Assembly: GCA_016784735.1 (NCBI GenBank)
Contig: JADHUC010000037.1
Span: 1-48,945, forward strand
From: Pirellulaceae bacterium
GTDB taxonomy: Bacteria; Planctomycetota; Planctomycetia; Pirellulales; Pirellulaceae
Reading direction: 5' to 3'
Length of the DNA: 48,945 bases
Made by a program: the position numbers and the translations under genes. Shown here one piece after another: positions 8,399 through 18,476 of this stretch. The notes under the pieces are model-generated. The model saw nothing but the letters and a program-made list of their open reading frames with translations. It made no database searches and was not told the DNA's origin. The stretch's first letter is position 1. Each line of letters begins with the position of its first letter.

Positions 8399-11300
8399 AT
8401 GGGACCGGGAAAGTCATGGCTGGCGTGTATGGCCGTCGCGATCATTGCCGCAAGTGCGCAAACTGCCGGGGCCGCCTCCGGCCCGGCGCAAACGATGACA
8501 CCGGCGCCTTGGGCGGCAACGGCTTCCAGTGACTGGGGGCCGGGCTACGGTGCTGCGGCCGCTGCGGATGGGGTCGCGGACGAGAACGGCAACTATTGGC
8601 AAACGGTGGAGGGGAAAGACAAGGGCGCGTGGTGGCAGGTGGATCTGAGAGAGGTCTATCCGATTGAGGGCGTGAGAATTGCCTGGGCACGCTACCAGGA
8701 CAAATACCATTGCCCGCCGGCCAGCATGATCATCCAGGCCAGTCTTACCGGAGAAAAGGGCTCCTTCGCGGACGTCCGGAAGACCGGGCCCGACGAACTT
8801 CCTCGTGATGGACAAGCCTGCGACGACGGGCGGCAGTGGCGATATCCACTCCCGCAGCCGACCCCGGCCAGGTACGTGCGGCTGCTGTTTCCCGATGGGG
8901 ACCAACCAGGAGCGAAGTACGACGGGTACCTTTGTCTGGGAGAGGTGGAAGTCCTCGCGCCCGGGCTGACGCCGAAGGTGGTGACCGTCGAGGGACCGTT
9001 CGGCAGGGCCGACGTGAGCGTCACCTTTCCGGCTTTGGTGGGGCTCTATCTCCGTGCGCCAGACGGACTCGGCGCCCATTCGCTGCTGGCAACGCAGGGC
9101 CGGCGTCTTTGGGCAAGAGGTGGTTACACCTATGTTGTCGGCAGCGATGGCAAACGCTACGACAGCCGCCTGGCCAGGCCGGAGGGTGTGGAGTTGAGCG
9201 AGCAAACCGGCCGGACCGTGCTGCGGATCAGCGGCGTGAAGCTGTCCTCCGGCGAGGACGAAGAACCTGTGGCCTCGGAAGACTGGACGCTCTCCGCACC
9301 CGGCGACGGCTCGCAGTTGGTCTGGAAAATCGTGCGGCGCTGGGAAACGGATTTCACCTGGACGCTCTCGGGCAGTCCCGGACTGTTCTTCACCTTTGAT
9401 GCGCTGCGACGGAAGAACTCGGTTACCAGTACAATCTGGTACGACCCTCTGCGCTTGGCTGCACGTCCGAGCGATGTCTACGCTCTATCAAGTCAGCCCC
9501 GGCGCATATCCCAGAACCACCTACAGACCGTGCGCGACCGGGACACCTGGGCGATCTACAAGCTGTGGACCAACTGGCATGCCCATTCCGACCTTCGCCT
9601 GGAAGCGGAGGGCGGCCATTTGTACCGGCGCGGCAGCTACGCCTTTCTCAGCGAAGCGGGCGCGGTGACGGCCCCCGGAATTTCAGAAACGTGCTGCAAA
9701 GACAAAGTGGAGGAAATCACACTGAAGATCGGCCCGGCCGACAAGTACGCCACGGGCTACCAGTTAGCCATCGACCTGCCGGACGACGAAACCGAGGCGG
9801 CGCTGGAGGACTTCTACCAATCGGTGCTCAACGGCGGAGCGGTCAACGACCAAAAGGGATTCGATCTGGGCAACGAGTCGGACGGTTGGTACTACGCCGG
9901 CTCGTCTTGGATGTACGGTATGGCCGTGGCGGCCGGCACTCCGGCGCCCGGGGAACTGTCTTCGCATCCGTACGACGTGCCGCAGGCGTTTCGCGAGCAT
10001 TTGGCGCACATCCTCACGAGGCTGGACGAACAAGGCCGGGCCCACTTCGGATACAACCAGGGCGGCCAGTGGGTCGACGACAATCTGCACGTGATTATCG
10101 GGACCCACGCGTATCTCATACACAGCGGTGACTTGCCTTTCGTGCGACAGTATCTGCCTGCGTTGGAACGTATGTTGGACTACTTCATCGGCCGGCGTGA
10201 CGGCCAAGGGCTCTTCCGGCTGGGCGATGCCGGTGCCCATTGGTACTGCGATGCCGTGCGAACAAGCGGTGTGAACGCGTACTACAACGCCTTCTTCTAC
10301 AAGGCGGTCATCGACCTGGCGGAGATGGAAGCCGCCGCGGGTCACGACGAGAAAGCTCAGAGTTATCGACAGTTGGCTGCTTCGATCAAGGCAGCGTTCA
10401 ACGAGGTCTTTTGGAGAGATGATTTGCCCGGCGGGCCTCGGTACCTCGACTGGGTCGACGCACAAGGAAACGAGATCGCCTATTTCTGCGACCTCTGCCA
10501 ATGGCCATCGATCGCGGTGGGCATCGCCTCGCCGGAGCAAGCTCGCAAGATCGTGGCCACGGCCAACGCGCGAATTGCAGAGCTGGAAAAGGAGTACGGT
10601 TACCAAGGCTATGCCGGATTGTCCGCGCTCTGGCCGGTGCCGGACAACGTGAATCCGTTGGCCGACAAGTGGCAGACGTTTGGGGCCTATATGAATGGGG
10701 GCAGCCTGCTTTGCCAGACGTATTGGGAGATCGTCGCACGCGCCCGCGCCGGGGACGTGGATGGTGCACACCGCCGACTCAAGCTCTTCGCCCAGCGTGC
10801 GGCGGAAACCAGTTGGGCAGGCAATAACGCATTCACAATCACCGGCGAGCCCAAAGGGGACGGCGAGCCCTACTTGGCCGATATGGTCGTTGTCGCAGCG
10901 GCAACGGTGAACGGAGTGTTGGGAATCGCGCCCACGTGGGAGCGGCTGGAAGTATCGCCCCATCTGCCCGCCGGATGGCCGCGAGCGGAGGCGGAAATCC
11001 TCTACAAGGGACGCCGGCACCGCGTGATGATCCAAGGGGACGACGTGCGAATCCAGCCCTTGGAGCAAGCGATTGACCTTCCGCTCCTGTGGCTGATGGA
11101 CTGGAACCTGCACACTAGCGCTAACGGGACCGCCGAGGCAACGAATATCGATTTCGGCGATCTGAGCTACGTTGCGCTGAAGACGACCGAGGCCGGCCCG
11201 GCAGCCAGCGGCACTTACCAGAGCCCGCCTTACGACTGGGCCATGCCGGCCAAGCTCGACACGTTTAGCGTGACCGCCGATCTGAATGGAGGTCAGGTAA

Positions 11301-11518
11301 CGGCAACCGTCGAGACCTCCGATGACGGATTCAATACCGTCCGCTCGCAATTCCAAATCGTCGTCAAGGATGGCGTAAACAGGTACCCGCTAGACAGTCT
11401 GCAAGGCACCGCCCGTGCGGTTCGTGTACGGCTCGATCTTGCTCGCGGCCAGGGGTCTGCCTCGCCCATCATCGATGGCTTCCGCATCACCGGCCAACCC
11501 GCGACAGCCTCGCGTTAG
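8399..11518 (+). CDS. Large exported glycosidase: discoidin (F5/8C) domain plus (alpha/alpha)6 barrel
   Basis: A 1039-residue protein with signal peptide (MAVAIIAASAQTAGAAS). Residues about 35-185 form an F5/8 type C, CBM32-like domain (WWQVDLREVYPIEGVRI, ARYVRLLFPDG, LGEVEVLAPG). A beta-sandwich follows, then from about residue 480 an (alpha/alpha)6 six-hairpin glycosidase region: HFGYNQGGQWVDDNLHVIIG, GDLPFVRQYLPALERML, LGDAGAHWYCD, AYYNAFFYKAVIDLA, and SAGN-like TITGEPKGDGEP before a small C-terminal beta domain. Layout resembles GH78/GH94-like enzymes, and acidic residues in QWVDDN and DAGAHW are candidate catalytic positions. A further sandwich ends the protein. Substrate cannot be assigned. 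Confidence 0.8.
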   Translation: MGPGKSWLACMAVAIIAASAQTAGAASGPAQTMTPAPWAATASSDWGPGYGAAAAADGVADENGNYWQTVEGKDKGAWWQVDLREVYPIEGVRIAWARYQDKYHCPPASMIIQASLTGEKGSFADVRKTGPDELPRDGQACDDGRQWRYPLPQPTPARYVRLLFPDGDQPGAKYDGYLCLGEVEVLAPGLTPKVVTVEGPFGRADVSVTFPALVGLYLRAPDGLGAHSLLATQGRRLWARGGYTYVVGSDGKRYDSRLARPEGVELSEQTGRTVLRISGVKLSSGEDEEPVASEDWTLSAPGDGSQLVWKIVRRWETDFTWTLSGSPGLFFTFDALRRKNSVTSTIWYDPLRLAARPSDVYALSSQPRRISQNHLQTVRDRDTWAIYKLWTNWHAHSDLRLEAEGGHLYRRGSYAFLSEAGAVTAPGISETCCKDKVEEITLKIGPADKYATGYQLAIDLPDDETEAALEDFYQSVLNGGAVNDQKGFDLGNESDGWYYAGSSWMYGMAVAAGTPAPGELSSHPYDVPQAFREHLAHILTRLDEQGRAHFGYNQGGQWVDDNLHVIIGTHAYLIHSGDLPFVRQYLPALERMLDYFIGRRDGQGLFRLGDAGAHWYCDAVRTSGVNAYYNAFFYKAVIDLAEMEAAAGHDEKAQSYRQLAASIKAAFNEVFWRDDLPGGPRYLDWVDAQGNEIAYFCDLCQWPSIAVGIASPEQARKIVATANARIAELEKEYGYQGYAGLSALWPVPDNVNPLADKWQTFGAYMNGGSLLCQTYWEIVARARAGDVDGAHRRLKLFAQRAAETSWAGNNAFTITGEPKGDGEPYLADMVVVAAATVNGVLGIAPTWERLEVSPHLPAGWPRAEAEILYKGRRHRVMIQGDDVRIQPLEQAIDLPLLWLMDWNLHTSANGTAEATNIDFGDLSYVALKTTEAGPAASGTYQSPPYDWAMPAKLDTFSVTADLNGGQVTATVETSDDGFNTVRSQFQIVVKDGVNRYPLDSLQGTARAVRVRLDLARGQGSASPIIDGFRITGQPATASR

Positions 11519-11751
11519 CCCGCATTTGAACGCGCGGAGGTCCGATACCCCGGAGAAGGGTCGGTCGTTGTGAAAAAATTGCGTTTCGTTGCGTCGGGGG
11601 CGACCTGAGCAGTTTGCGCACGACGCTTCGATGCCTCGGATGTGGAAGCGTTGGCAGCCACGTTTCTTGCAGTCCAACCGCCGCAGCCATAACCCACCCA
11701 CCCGCCCGGACGCCGATGATGCAGATCGATACGAGTGATATGTTGCTCCCT

Positions 11752-13884
11752 TCACTCCATCCCATTCAAGTTCAAGCGGAGAATCACTCCTCCGTCGGCC
11801 GCGTACAGCTCCCTACCGCACCAGATGGGAAGCGAGATACTCCGTGAAAGAGTCCCGACCGTTCGAAGCTTGAGGCTCTCTATATCGAGCCGGCAGAGCG
11901 TACGGCCCACAATCAGCCACCAAGTCCCGTCCGTTGCGCGCCGGAAGGCCCTGCCGCTGACTTTCTTAGCGAGGTCAACCCAGCACGCAACTCGCTGTTT
12001 GGGGGCGCTGTAGAGGTAGATGCTGCTGGTCTCCTCTTGATCGACCCAGCCCAAGAACGTGTCGGCCAGCCCCACGTTCTGGATCGTGCCCGTATCGGCG
12101 ACCTGATCGCGGAGCGGCACTACATCGATCGCGTTGAGCTCCAAGTCGAAAACGCGAAACCCGGCGGCGTACTTGCCGTCTGCGTTGCCACCCTTGGTCG
12201 GATGCCCCGACACGACCAGGCGACCGATTTGCGGGAGCAGGGCCATGCTGCTCGGCTCGAGGCCCTTCATCGCCTCACCGAGACCGAATTTCCTGTCGCT
12301 CGCGATCTCGTAGTAGCCCAGCCCCGCCCCGGTGCTCCAACGCTCCCGGTGCCCGAGCAGGTAGATCCGGCCGTTCGGCAGTGCCGCGATATCCCTTGCG
12401 TGGTGCGCTTCGGTCACGCCCTGGCCGAAGTAGCCGATGAGCATCGGGTTGCTGCCCGCGTCCATGGGGTTCGCGTTGTTTTCGGTTTGCCACGGCCGAT
12501 CTGGGTCGTAGACGGACATGTTGCAGTTGGGATATCCGTGGTAGTAGACCTTCCCGTTGAAGACGACGGCCTTCGCGCCGCTCGGGCCGCCCTTACCGAA
12601 GTGGTCGCAGCGCTTCGTTGCCGGGTAATAACGGAACCACCCGTGGTACTGCTGCGTGCTACCGAGCAGCGAGCCATCCGGCAAGAGATTCAGGGACTCG
12701 ATCGCCGCCGGTTCGGTGTTCTGGACCGTGAAGCGGGACTCGCGCCATTCCTCGGCTCCGGCGGGACGCCAGTACAGGACGCCTTCCCCCTGACCCGATA
12801 TGGCAACCCGCCGAGAGAGGTCGAGTTCTGGTGGCGGCACACGCGCAGAAACCGGCTTGCTTTCCTTCCACTCCAGCGGCGGGTACGTCTTGGGCTTGGG
12901 CGGCACAAACTCATTTTCGTCGGCCGCGTCAGACGGGGCCGCGTTCAGCCCCGTCGAGTCCGGCTGCGCCGGCTCCGTAGAAGGCGTCTGAAATGGCTGC
13001 CCTGGCTTGGCCTCGCCCACGATCCGTCCGGCGCGGAGCGCGAGGTTGAGTCGTTCCGGCGTGCCGTGCAGTTCCGCAGTGCAGAAGTCGCCACCCTGTG
13101 AGACGACGACGCGGGAGTCATCTCCGTCACGCCGGGCGAGCAAGCGCTTCTCTCCGCTGTCGAAGTTCACCGCACACAGCTCCCACTTGCCTTGGCCCAC
13201 GGCAACGTACAGCCAGGGCGGCTCAACCCCAATGTAGTATCCATACGTCAGGACGCGGCGGCCAGGCAGGCCGACGCCGGTAATGAGTTTCCACTCCAGC
13301 GTGTCGGGGTTCAGGCGAAACACGCACGCCACGCCACTTGTGGACTGACTTGCGCCGTAGATCAGCCCATCGGGCCCCAGTTCGAACCTGTAGAACTGCC
13401 GCAAAATCGTGAGGCTGTCGTGAACCCGCCCCATGATGTTGATTGTCTCGTCGTGTGGGTCGTAGTAGTAGATGTGGCCATAGTCGACGCTGAAGAAGAC
13501 GCGTCCATTCCCTGCGAGGACCCCACCGCGGCCGGCCCCTGCCGAATGGAAACCCGGCAGATTGACGATCTTGTGGGTACCGGCCTCGATATCGACGATC
13601 ACCCACTCGGCCTCTGGGCGGATGCTCGTATCCGCGTAGGCCAGGTAGTGCTCGCCGGTGTCCAGGTTGATGGTGACCTTCTCCTTGTTGCCCGTACTCA
13701 TGTAGTTCATGCACTGGCAGATGAAGTTCCACCCGCCGCCCGTGTTCGGCCCGAACCCGGTCCGGAACACACGCGCAGTCTTCACCGGCGTGCACGCGGC
13801 CTCCATCCCCAAATCGGGCACGCCTTGGCCCCATGCGCACCGCGCAATTACGAGAACGGTCAACAGCAGGTCGAAACGTCTCAT
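11752..13884 (-). CDS. Exported beta-propeller protein of unknown function
   Basis: A 710-residue protein; the ATG at 13884 opens a clear signal peptide (MRRFDLLLTVLVIARCAWG), while upstream in-frame codons look non-coding. Two propeller-like halves are separated by a Pro-rich linker (FVPPKPKTYPPLEW). Blades include VIVDIEAGTHKIVNLPG, YYYDPHDETINIMGRV and VFRLNPDTLEWKLITGV in the first half, and MSVYDPDRPWQ, YEIASDRKFGLG and FRVFDLELNAIDVV in the second. No catalytic motif is visible. It may bind or cleave a polymer as part of the surrounding carbohydrate locus, but that is inference. Confidence 0.75.
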   Translation of the reverse strand: MRRFDLLLTVLVIARCAWGQGVPDLGMEAACTPVKTARVFRTGFGPNTGGGWNFICQCMNYMSTGNKEKVTINLDTGEHYLAYADTSIRPEAEWVIVDIEAGTHKIVNLPGFHSAGAGRGGVLAGNGRVFFSVDYGHIYYYDPHDETINIMGRVHDSLTILRQFYRFELGPDGLIYGASQSTSGVACVFRLNPDTLEWKLITGVGLPGRRVLTYGYYIGVEPPWLYVAVGQGKWELCAVNFDSGEKRLLARRDGDDSRVVVSQGGDFCTAELHGTPERLNLALRAGRIVGEAKPGQPFQTPSTEPAQPDSTGLNAAPSDAADENEFVPPKPKTYPPLEWKESKPVSARVPPPELDLSRRVAISGQGEGVLYWRPAGAEEWRESRFTVQNTEPAAIESLNLLPDGSLLGSTQQYHGWFRYYPATKRCDHFGKGGPSGAKAVVFNGKVYYHGYPNCNMSVYDPDRPWQTENNANPMDAGSNPMLIGYFGQGVTEAHHARDIAALPNGRIYLLGHRERWSTGAGLGYYEIASDRKFGLGEAMKGLEPSSMALLPQIGRLVVSGHPTKGGNADGKYAAGFRVFDLELNAIDVVPLRDQVADTGTIQNVGLADTFLGWVDQEETSSIYLYSAPKQRVACWVDLAKKVSGRAFRRATDGTWWLIVGRTLCRLDIESLKLRTVGTLSRSISLPIWCGRELYAADGGVILRLNLNGME

Positions 13885-14811
13885 CGTTTTTCTCGTTCCC
13901 AGGAGGCAAGAGACGCGTGACCACCAAATCCGTCCACCCTGGGACGAGCCAACAGTCCGCGTCACGAATCGTTCACCGCGTGCCTGCGCTGCACCTCCAT
14001 CCACGCGAGCAGCAGTGCGCCCCTAGATCCTCGTCTTCAGACCCCATCCAAAGGATAGGCATTTGCTTCAGCGACGGAACGGATTCTACAAGGAGGAAAC
14101 GGCGATTCAAAGGAGGCAAGGAACGTGTCGATGTCCACCGTCACGACAACCTTGGGAATGAGACCACATCTTCCACGTGACGGCGGCGACAATTGCGTCG
14201 TGGACGAAGCAGGCAGATAGAAAGGGTACCGACGCGATGGTGCAGATGAGCGCACCCGTGAAGTGATTGTCCCCTTGACGGCCCTAGTAGCGACGCACTG
14301 CGCCCGCAGCGAAGGCCCGTTTTCCAAATCGGATGTTCCCAGGACTGTAAGTCGCGGAGGACGATGCGACCGGCGCAAGCAAGATGCGCTTGGATGCTTG
14401 GGTGGGGGCGACCTACGCGCTTTACGAACATACGTTTGGCGGTCTCGGTCGATGTGTAGCAACGCGCGTAACAAGCCGGGTCTGACAGCTCCGAACCACC
14501 GGCTCGTCACCCCCGCTAACGGGGAAAGGGCAATAGATCGCGACCGTGGCTTCGCGGTCGTCAAAGCACGCGCCGTTTACTTCCACTTGCCTCGGACTTG
14601 ATCCTCAATTCATGTCGACAAGTCTTCACTCAAAACTCGCTGGACCAACACACAATGCCCGGAACCAAAATCGTCAAACACGAGAGTTCCGACGATGTTA
14701 CTGGAACCGTCGTCGACAGTCACTGGCCGAACAGCGGGTGGAGCCGGCAGGATCCACTCAGCGCTCGTCCTCACTGTCTCCTGCCGGGCGGGAATCGTGT
14801 GTCTCCGGTGT
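13885..14811. other. Long intergenic region without a supported gene
   Basis: No frame here has convincing protein composition; the longest minus-strand frame is Arg/Ser/Pro-rich and lacks a domain. Around 14297-14330 there is a segment (ACTGCGCCCG) resembling one near 20247-20280, possibly shared gene debris. No RNA gene recognised. Confidence 0.4.
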
Positions 14812-16074
14812 CTATTTCGGAGGATCTTCGGGCGCGCCGGCTTTCCGCTTGTAGCTGATGGACACACCGGCCCGGCTACTCGTATCGATGGTCGTCTCCA
14901 GATTGGGCACGGTCTTGAGATGATCGAGGAACTCCTGGATGGCGTCTCCCCTGCCGCGCCCGCGCATTGAAATATTGTGCGCAGTAAAACAGCCACCTTC
15001 GGTTAATTGAGAATACACGTCCACGAAATAATTCTTGTACCACTCCTTGTCGGCGTCGGAGAAGACGAAATCAAAGGGCCCACTTAACTCCTTGACCAAT
15101 TGATGGGCGTCACCCAGGCGAGCATCGACGTAATGTCGCAGACCCGCCTCCGTCAGATTTGCCATCGCTTGTCGGTGACGGCCTTCATCAATTTCGATGG
15201 TCGTTACCACCCCGCCCGTCTTGCTGGCGGCCCAGGCCAGCCAAGTTGTGGAATGGCCCGTGGACGTGCCAATCTCGAGGATGCTCTTGTACTTGTTCTT
15301 CACGATCAGGTCGTGCAAGAGCTTGCCGTCGCTCTCGGGAACGTTCAAATCGCGCCACGTACCCCTGCGACTCTCCAGGAAGGTTTTAACCTTCGCGTCG
15401 AGGGACGGGGCAACATCCGGCAACGGAGCCGCCGCCCGCTTGTAGCTGATGGAGACTCCGCGACCGGAAGTATCCACGGTCGTTTCCAGATGAGGAACTT
15501 TGCCGACATAATCCATGAACTCCTTGGCGCTGCCCCTGCCTCGCATGGAGATATTGTGGGCCGTGAAACAGCCTCCCACCTTCAGTTTGGGATAGGCGTG
15601 CATGAAGTAGTTCGTGTACCAGCCCTTGTCGGCGTCGGAGAACACGAAGTCGAACGAGCCGGTCAGCTCCGGGACCAGTTGATGGGCGTCGCCAAGACGG
15701 GCGTCAACATAGCCTTGGACGCCAGCTTCCGAGAAATGGGCCAGCGCCTGCTTGTGACGCTCCTCATCAATTTCCAGGGTCATCACCTTGCCGCCCGTTT
15801 TGCTGGCGGCCCAGGCCAGCCAGATCGTAGAATGCCCGGTAGAGGTGCCTATTTCGATGATTTCCTTGTACTGGTTCTTCACAACGAGATCATAGAGAAG
15901 CTTACCATCGCTCTCGGGGACATTCATATCGCGCCAGGCGCCTCGATGTGCCTCCAGAAACGCCTTGACCTTCGCGTCGTCGACTGGCGGCCTTTCCGCT
16001 GGGCGGGCCAGTTGCCCCTGGGTCACCGAACTCAACATCAACCACAAAACGCTCATCGCAACCGTGGGTCTCAT
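14812..16074 (-). CDS. Exported tandem class I methyltransferase (O-methyltransferase family 3-like, two copies)
   Basis: A 420-residue protein with a signal peptide (MSVLWLMLSSVTQG). Two homologous domains of about 185 residues each follow, around residues 32-213 and 226-407. Each has the SAM motif EIGTSTGHST (residues 74-83 and 267-276), an acidic strand end (MTLEIDEERH / TTIEIDEGRH), ARLGDAHQL, and FDFVFSDADK. In COMT-like relatives the second metal ligand pair is usually Asp-Asn; here both copies read AHNISMRG, so Asp is replaced by His. Family knowledge points to SAM-dependent O-methylation, but an exported location without known SAM supply makes the role uncertain. It could be a non-catalytic binding protein. 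Confidence 0.8.
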   Translation of the reverse strand: MRPTVAMSVLWLMLSSVTQGQLARPAERPPVDDAKVKAFLEAHRGAWRDMNVPESDGKLLYDLVVKNQYKEIIEIGTSTGHSTIWLAWAASKTGGKVMTLEIDEERHKQALAHFSEAGVQGYVDARLGDAHQLVPELTGSFDFVFSDADKGWYTNYFMHAYPKLKVGGCFTAHNISMRGRGSAKEFMDYVGKVPHLETTVDTSGRGVSISYKRAAAPLPDVAPSLDAKVKTFLESRRGTWRDLNVPESDGKLLHDLIVKNKYKSILEIGTSTGHSTTWLAWAASKTGGVVTTIEIDEGRHRQAMANLTEAGLRHYVDARLGDAHQLVKELSGPFDFVFSDADKEWYKNYFVDVYSQLTEGGCFTAHNISMRGRGRGDAIQEFLDHLKTVPNLETTIDTSSRAGVSISYKRKAGAPEDPPK

Positions 16075-16266
16075 TCTTCACCTCCGACCGGCTCATTAAG
16101 GAAACCGTCAACTAAACGGATTAGTCATCCGCGCTCGCTGGATACGACAAATTGGTAGGGTACGCGCAGGATGGGGAAGCCTCGTCTTCGCGAGCCGAAA
16201 ACGAGGCCGCCCCCGCGAATACTGCGGAGTCCTTTCCGGTTGGTTTGTGCTCGGCCCTCTGGCGGT

Positions 16267-16965
16267 TTATCGTTGGCCGCGGCCTGTTTGGAGTTCGATC
16301 TTCTCGCCTTTCATTTCCTCGAAGGCTTTTTTCTGCTCGGCGGTCAGCAGTCCTAGGGCTTGCTCATCCGCGTCGCTACGGATCTTGCGATACTTCTGGT
16401 ACGCTTCCGACCGTTGCTCTTGACTAGCATCGCGCATGCTGCTGAACAGTTCAGATCGTTTCGCCTGCACATCCTTGTTGATCTCGGCCAATTTGTTCTT
16501 CTGGTCGTCCGTAAGTTTCAGTCTACCGGCGACGAACCTATTGGCCAGACTGTCCACCACGGCGCGAACTTGCATGCGGATCTGGTACACTCGCCTCATC
16601 TGCTCTCTTTCCACCACATCGCGAAGCTGCTCGCGGACCTTGCCATCGAACTGGTCGCGGAGTTCGGTCATTTTCTCCCGCTGTTTCTGCCGGTCCTCGA
16701 TCTCCCGCAGGGCCGTAGACTGTTCCCGCATTTCCGCCCCGAGCTTCTCGATGATCGCCTGGACCTTGGTCGTCTGCTCCTCGCTCAGCTTCATTTCCTT
16801 TTGGACTTGCTCCAGCCTCAGCAGGCCGAGCAGACTGCTTCGGCTCGAGCCCCTGCCGGACCGGCGTCGGGACTCTTCGGCAGCCTGGGCTACATCCGCG
16901 GCAATGAAGGCGACTCCCAACATCAGGGCTATCGCCGGTACCAAGAAACTTCTCAGTCGAGTCAT
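16267..16965 (-). CDS. Spy/CpxP-like exported coiled-coil protein (LTxxQ type)
   Basis: A 232-residue protein with signal peptide (LVPAIALMLGVAFIAADVAQA). The mature part is almost entirely charged helix with repeated LTxxQ-like turns: LSEEQTTKVQ, LTDDQKNKLAEI, LTAEQKKAFEEM, matching the Spy/CpxP family, periplasmic chaperones and envelope-stress proteins in other bacteria. An Arg/Ser-rich stretch (RRRSGRGSSRSS) precedes the first helix. Planctomycetes commonly have such proteins near quinoprotein genes. It lies between the tandem methyltransferase and a PQQ protein on the same strand, with 97 bp to the latter, so co-transcription is possible. Confidence 0.8.
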   Translation of the reverse strand: MTRLRSFLVPAIALMLGVAFIAADVAQAAEESRRRSGRGSSRSSLLGLLRLEQVQKEMKLSEEQTTKVQAIIEKLGAEMREQSTALREIEDRQKQREKMTELRDQFDGKVREQLRDVVEREQMRRVYQIRMQVRAVVDSLANRFVAGRLKLTDDQKNKLAEINKDVQAKRSELFSSMRDASQEQRSEAYQKYRKIRSDADEQALGLLTAEQKKAFEEMKGEKIELQTGRGQR

Positions 16966-17061
16966 TTCACACTCCTCTCAAACTAGGGAAACAAAGTAAG
17001 TAACCTCTCGGGACGTTTTTCTTATCGTATTGGAGGGAATCCTGACGCTCTCCGCGCCGGC

Positions 17062-18291
17062 TCATTCAACCGTCCACATTGTCACCGCGTCCTGGTCCTT
17101 CACAAGAATTCGGTTCCCCGCGATCACCGGGTGCGCGTAGGTGGCGTTGTCGGATACTTTGATCAGGGCCACCTCCTCGTACTGCTTTTCACTCGGCTTG
17201 AAGGCGACCAATTCGGAATTGCTGGGCAGGGCCAGGAGACAAGAGCCGGCGTCGAGAATGGCGGCGAAACCACGGCCGCGCTGGGTCGCGTCGGTCCAAG
17301 CCGTTTGGCCGGTCTCGGCGCTGATACAGTAGAGATACCCTCGGTCGGAGAAGCCGAAGATCAGGCCACCCTTGAGCACCGGCGAGTTGTACTGGGGTGC
17401 GACTTCCGGGTTACTCCAAAGCTCTTGGGCCACAAAGCCAGCCGCCTGCTTTTCGATTTTCACGGCCTTGGTTCCCCGGCCCGCTCCCGCGTAGATTACC
17501 GTTTGCCCATGGACGATCGGTGTGGCGGCATTGTAGGCCCTCCTCTGGGGCGCGAACGGAAGCTGCCACAGGAGCTTCCCATCGGCCACGCCGACGGCCA
17601 CGATACTCTTCTCCGTCAGTGTCACGATCTGCTTCGTGCCGTCCACGGTCAACAAGGCGGGTGAGGCGTACTCTGGGCCTTCGGCGTCCCATTGCCACTT
17701 CTCGTTACCGGTAGCCAAGTCGTACGCGAGGATCGCCCCATTGCCCCGTCCGCCGAGATGTGCGATGGCCATTCCGTCGACAATGATTGGCGACATGGAC
17801 GTGAAGAACGTCGGCACGACTTTGGGGAACGGATCTTTGCGCCACAGGACCTTGCCGGTAGCGGCGTCCAGACACGAGAAGACGCCGCCTACACCCAGCG
17901 TGACGACTTTGCCATCCGCCACCGCGGGTGAGCTTCTGGGGCCCGGGTGCCGTGAGGCCGCTCCGGTCACAGCCTGCGCCGCGTACTTGTCTTGCCACAG
18001 TTCTTTTCCGCTGCCCGCGTCCAGGCACAGGGTGACCTCATCCTCATCTTGCCGGGCAAAGACATAGAGCTTGTCGCCCACCAAAGCAGGCGTTGCATCG
18101 CCTGAGCCCACCGTCGTTTTCCATTTCTGCGTTAGCGTCTCCGGCCAGGTCTGAGGAGCGGTGAAGCCGCTCGCCTTCCCATCCCGATTGGGACCTCGCC
18201 ACTGAGGCCAATCCTGCGCAGAAACAAAGGCCGAACTGATCAGAAGCATACAGGCCATCATCACACCCACCGATCGATCTGCGTTTTTCAT
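17062..18291 (-). CDS. PQQ-like beta-propeller repeat protein (BamB-like)
   Basis: A 409-residue protein with signal peptide (GVMMACMLLISSAFVSAQ) followed by the planctomycete hallmark WPQWRGPNRDG at residues 28-38. Seven or eight PQQ-type blades follow (CLDAGSGKELWQ, CLDAATGKVLWRK, AYDLATGNEKWQW, CISAETGQTAWTD) and the end is ILVKDQDAVTMWTVE. Such proteins are exported and propeller-shaped; whether they bind PQQ is generally unproven. I chose the ATG at 18291 because the signal peptide begins there. It serves as a full-length yardstick for the truncated copy at 2136-3059. Confidence 0.88.
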   Translation of the reverse strand: MKNADRSVGVMMACMLLISSAFVSAQDWPQWRGPNRDGKASGFTAPQTWPETLTQKWKTTVGSGDATPALVGDKLYVFARQDEDEVTLCLDAGSGKELWQDKYAAQAVTGAASRHPGPRSSPAVADGKVVTLGVGGVFSCLDAATGKVLWRKDPFPKVVPTFFTSMSPIIVDGMAIAHLGGRGNGAILAYDLATGNEKWQWDAEGPEYASPALLTVDGTKQIVTLTEKSIVAVGVADGKLLWQLPFAPQRRAYNAATPIVHGQTVIYAGAGRGTKAVKIEKQAAGFVAQELWSNPEVAPQYNSPVLKGGLIFGFSDRGYLYCISAETGQTAWTDATQRGRGFAAILDAGSCLLALPSNSELVAFKPSEKQYEEVALIKVSDNATYAHPVIAGNRILVKDQDAVTMWTVE

Positions 18292-18476
18292 CGTACTTGC
18301 TCCACAAAGACTGGGGATAGCGGAAAGTCTGTGGCTCGCTCGGCGAGCGCGCAAAGACACCACTTTGTAAAACGAAAACGTGCGCGCTCCGTCCACAGAA
18401 ACGACGGAGATTCCTCGGTAATTCCTCCCGTGGACGTGGTGCCTGGGCGAATTATCAACTTCGGACGCGTAGGAGG

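Noticed and set aside
9764..11356. Long minus-strand frame opposite the large glycosidase
   Set aside because: Shadow of a gene with clear discoidin and six-hairpin features.
14297..14330. Similarity to 20247-20280 (shared ACTGCGCCCG and GGCCCG blocks)
   Set aside because: Too short and too mismatched to call a repeat family by eye.
14037..14564. Minus-strand frame of 175 codons in the long intergenic region
   Set aside because: Arg/Ser/Pro-rich, no ribosome site or domain; treated as non-coding.
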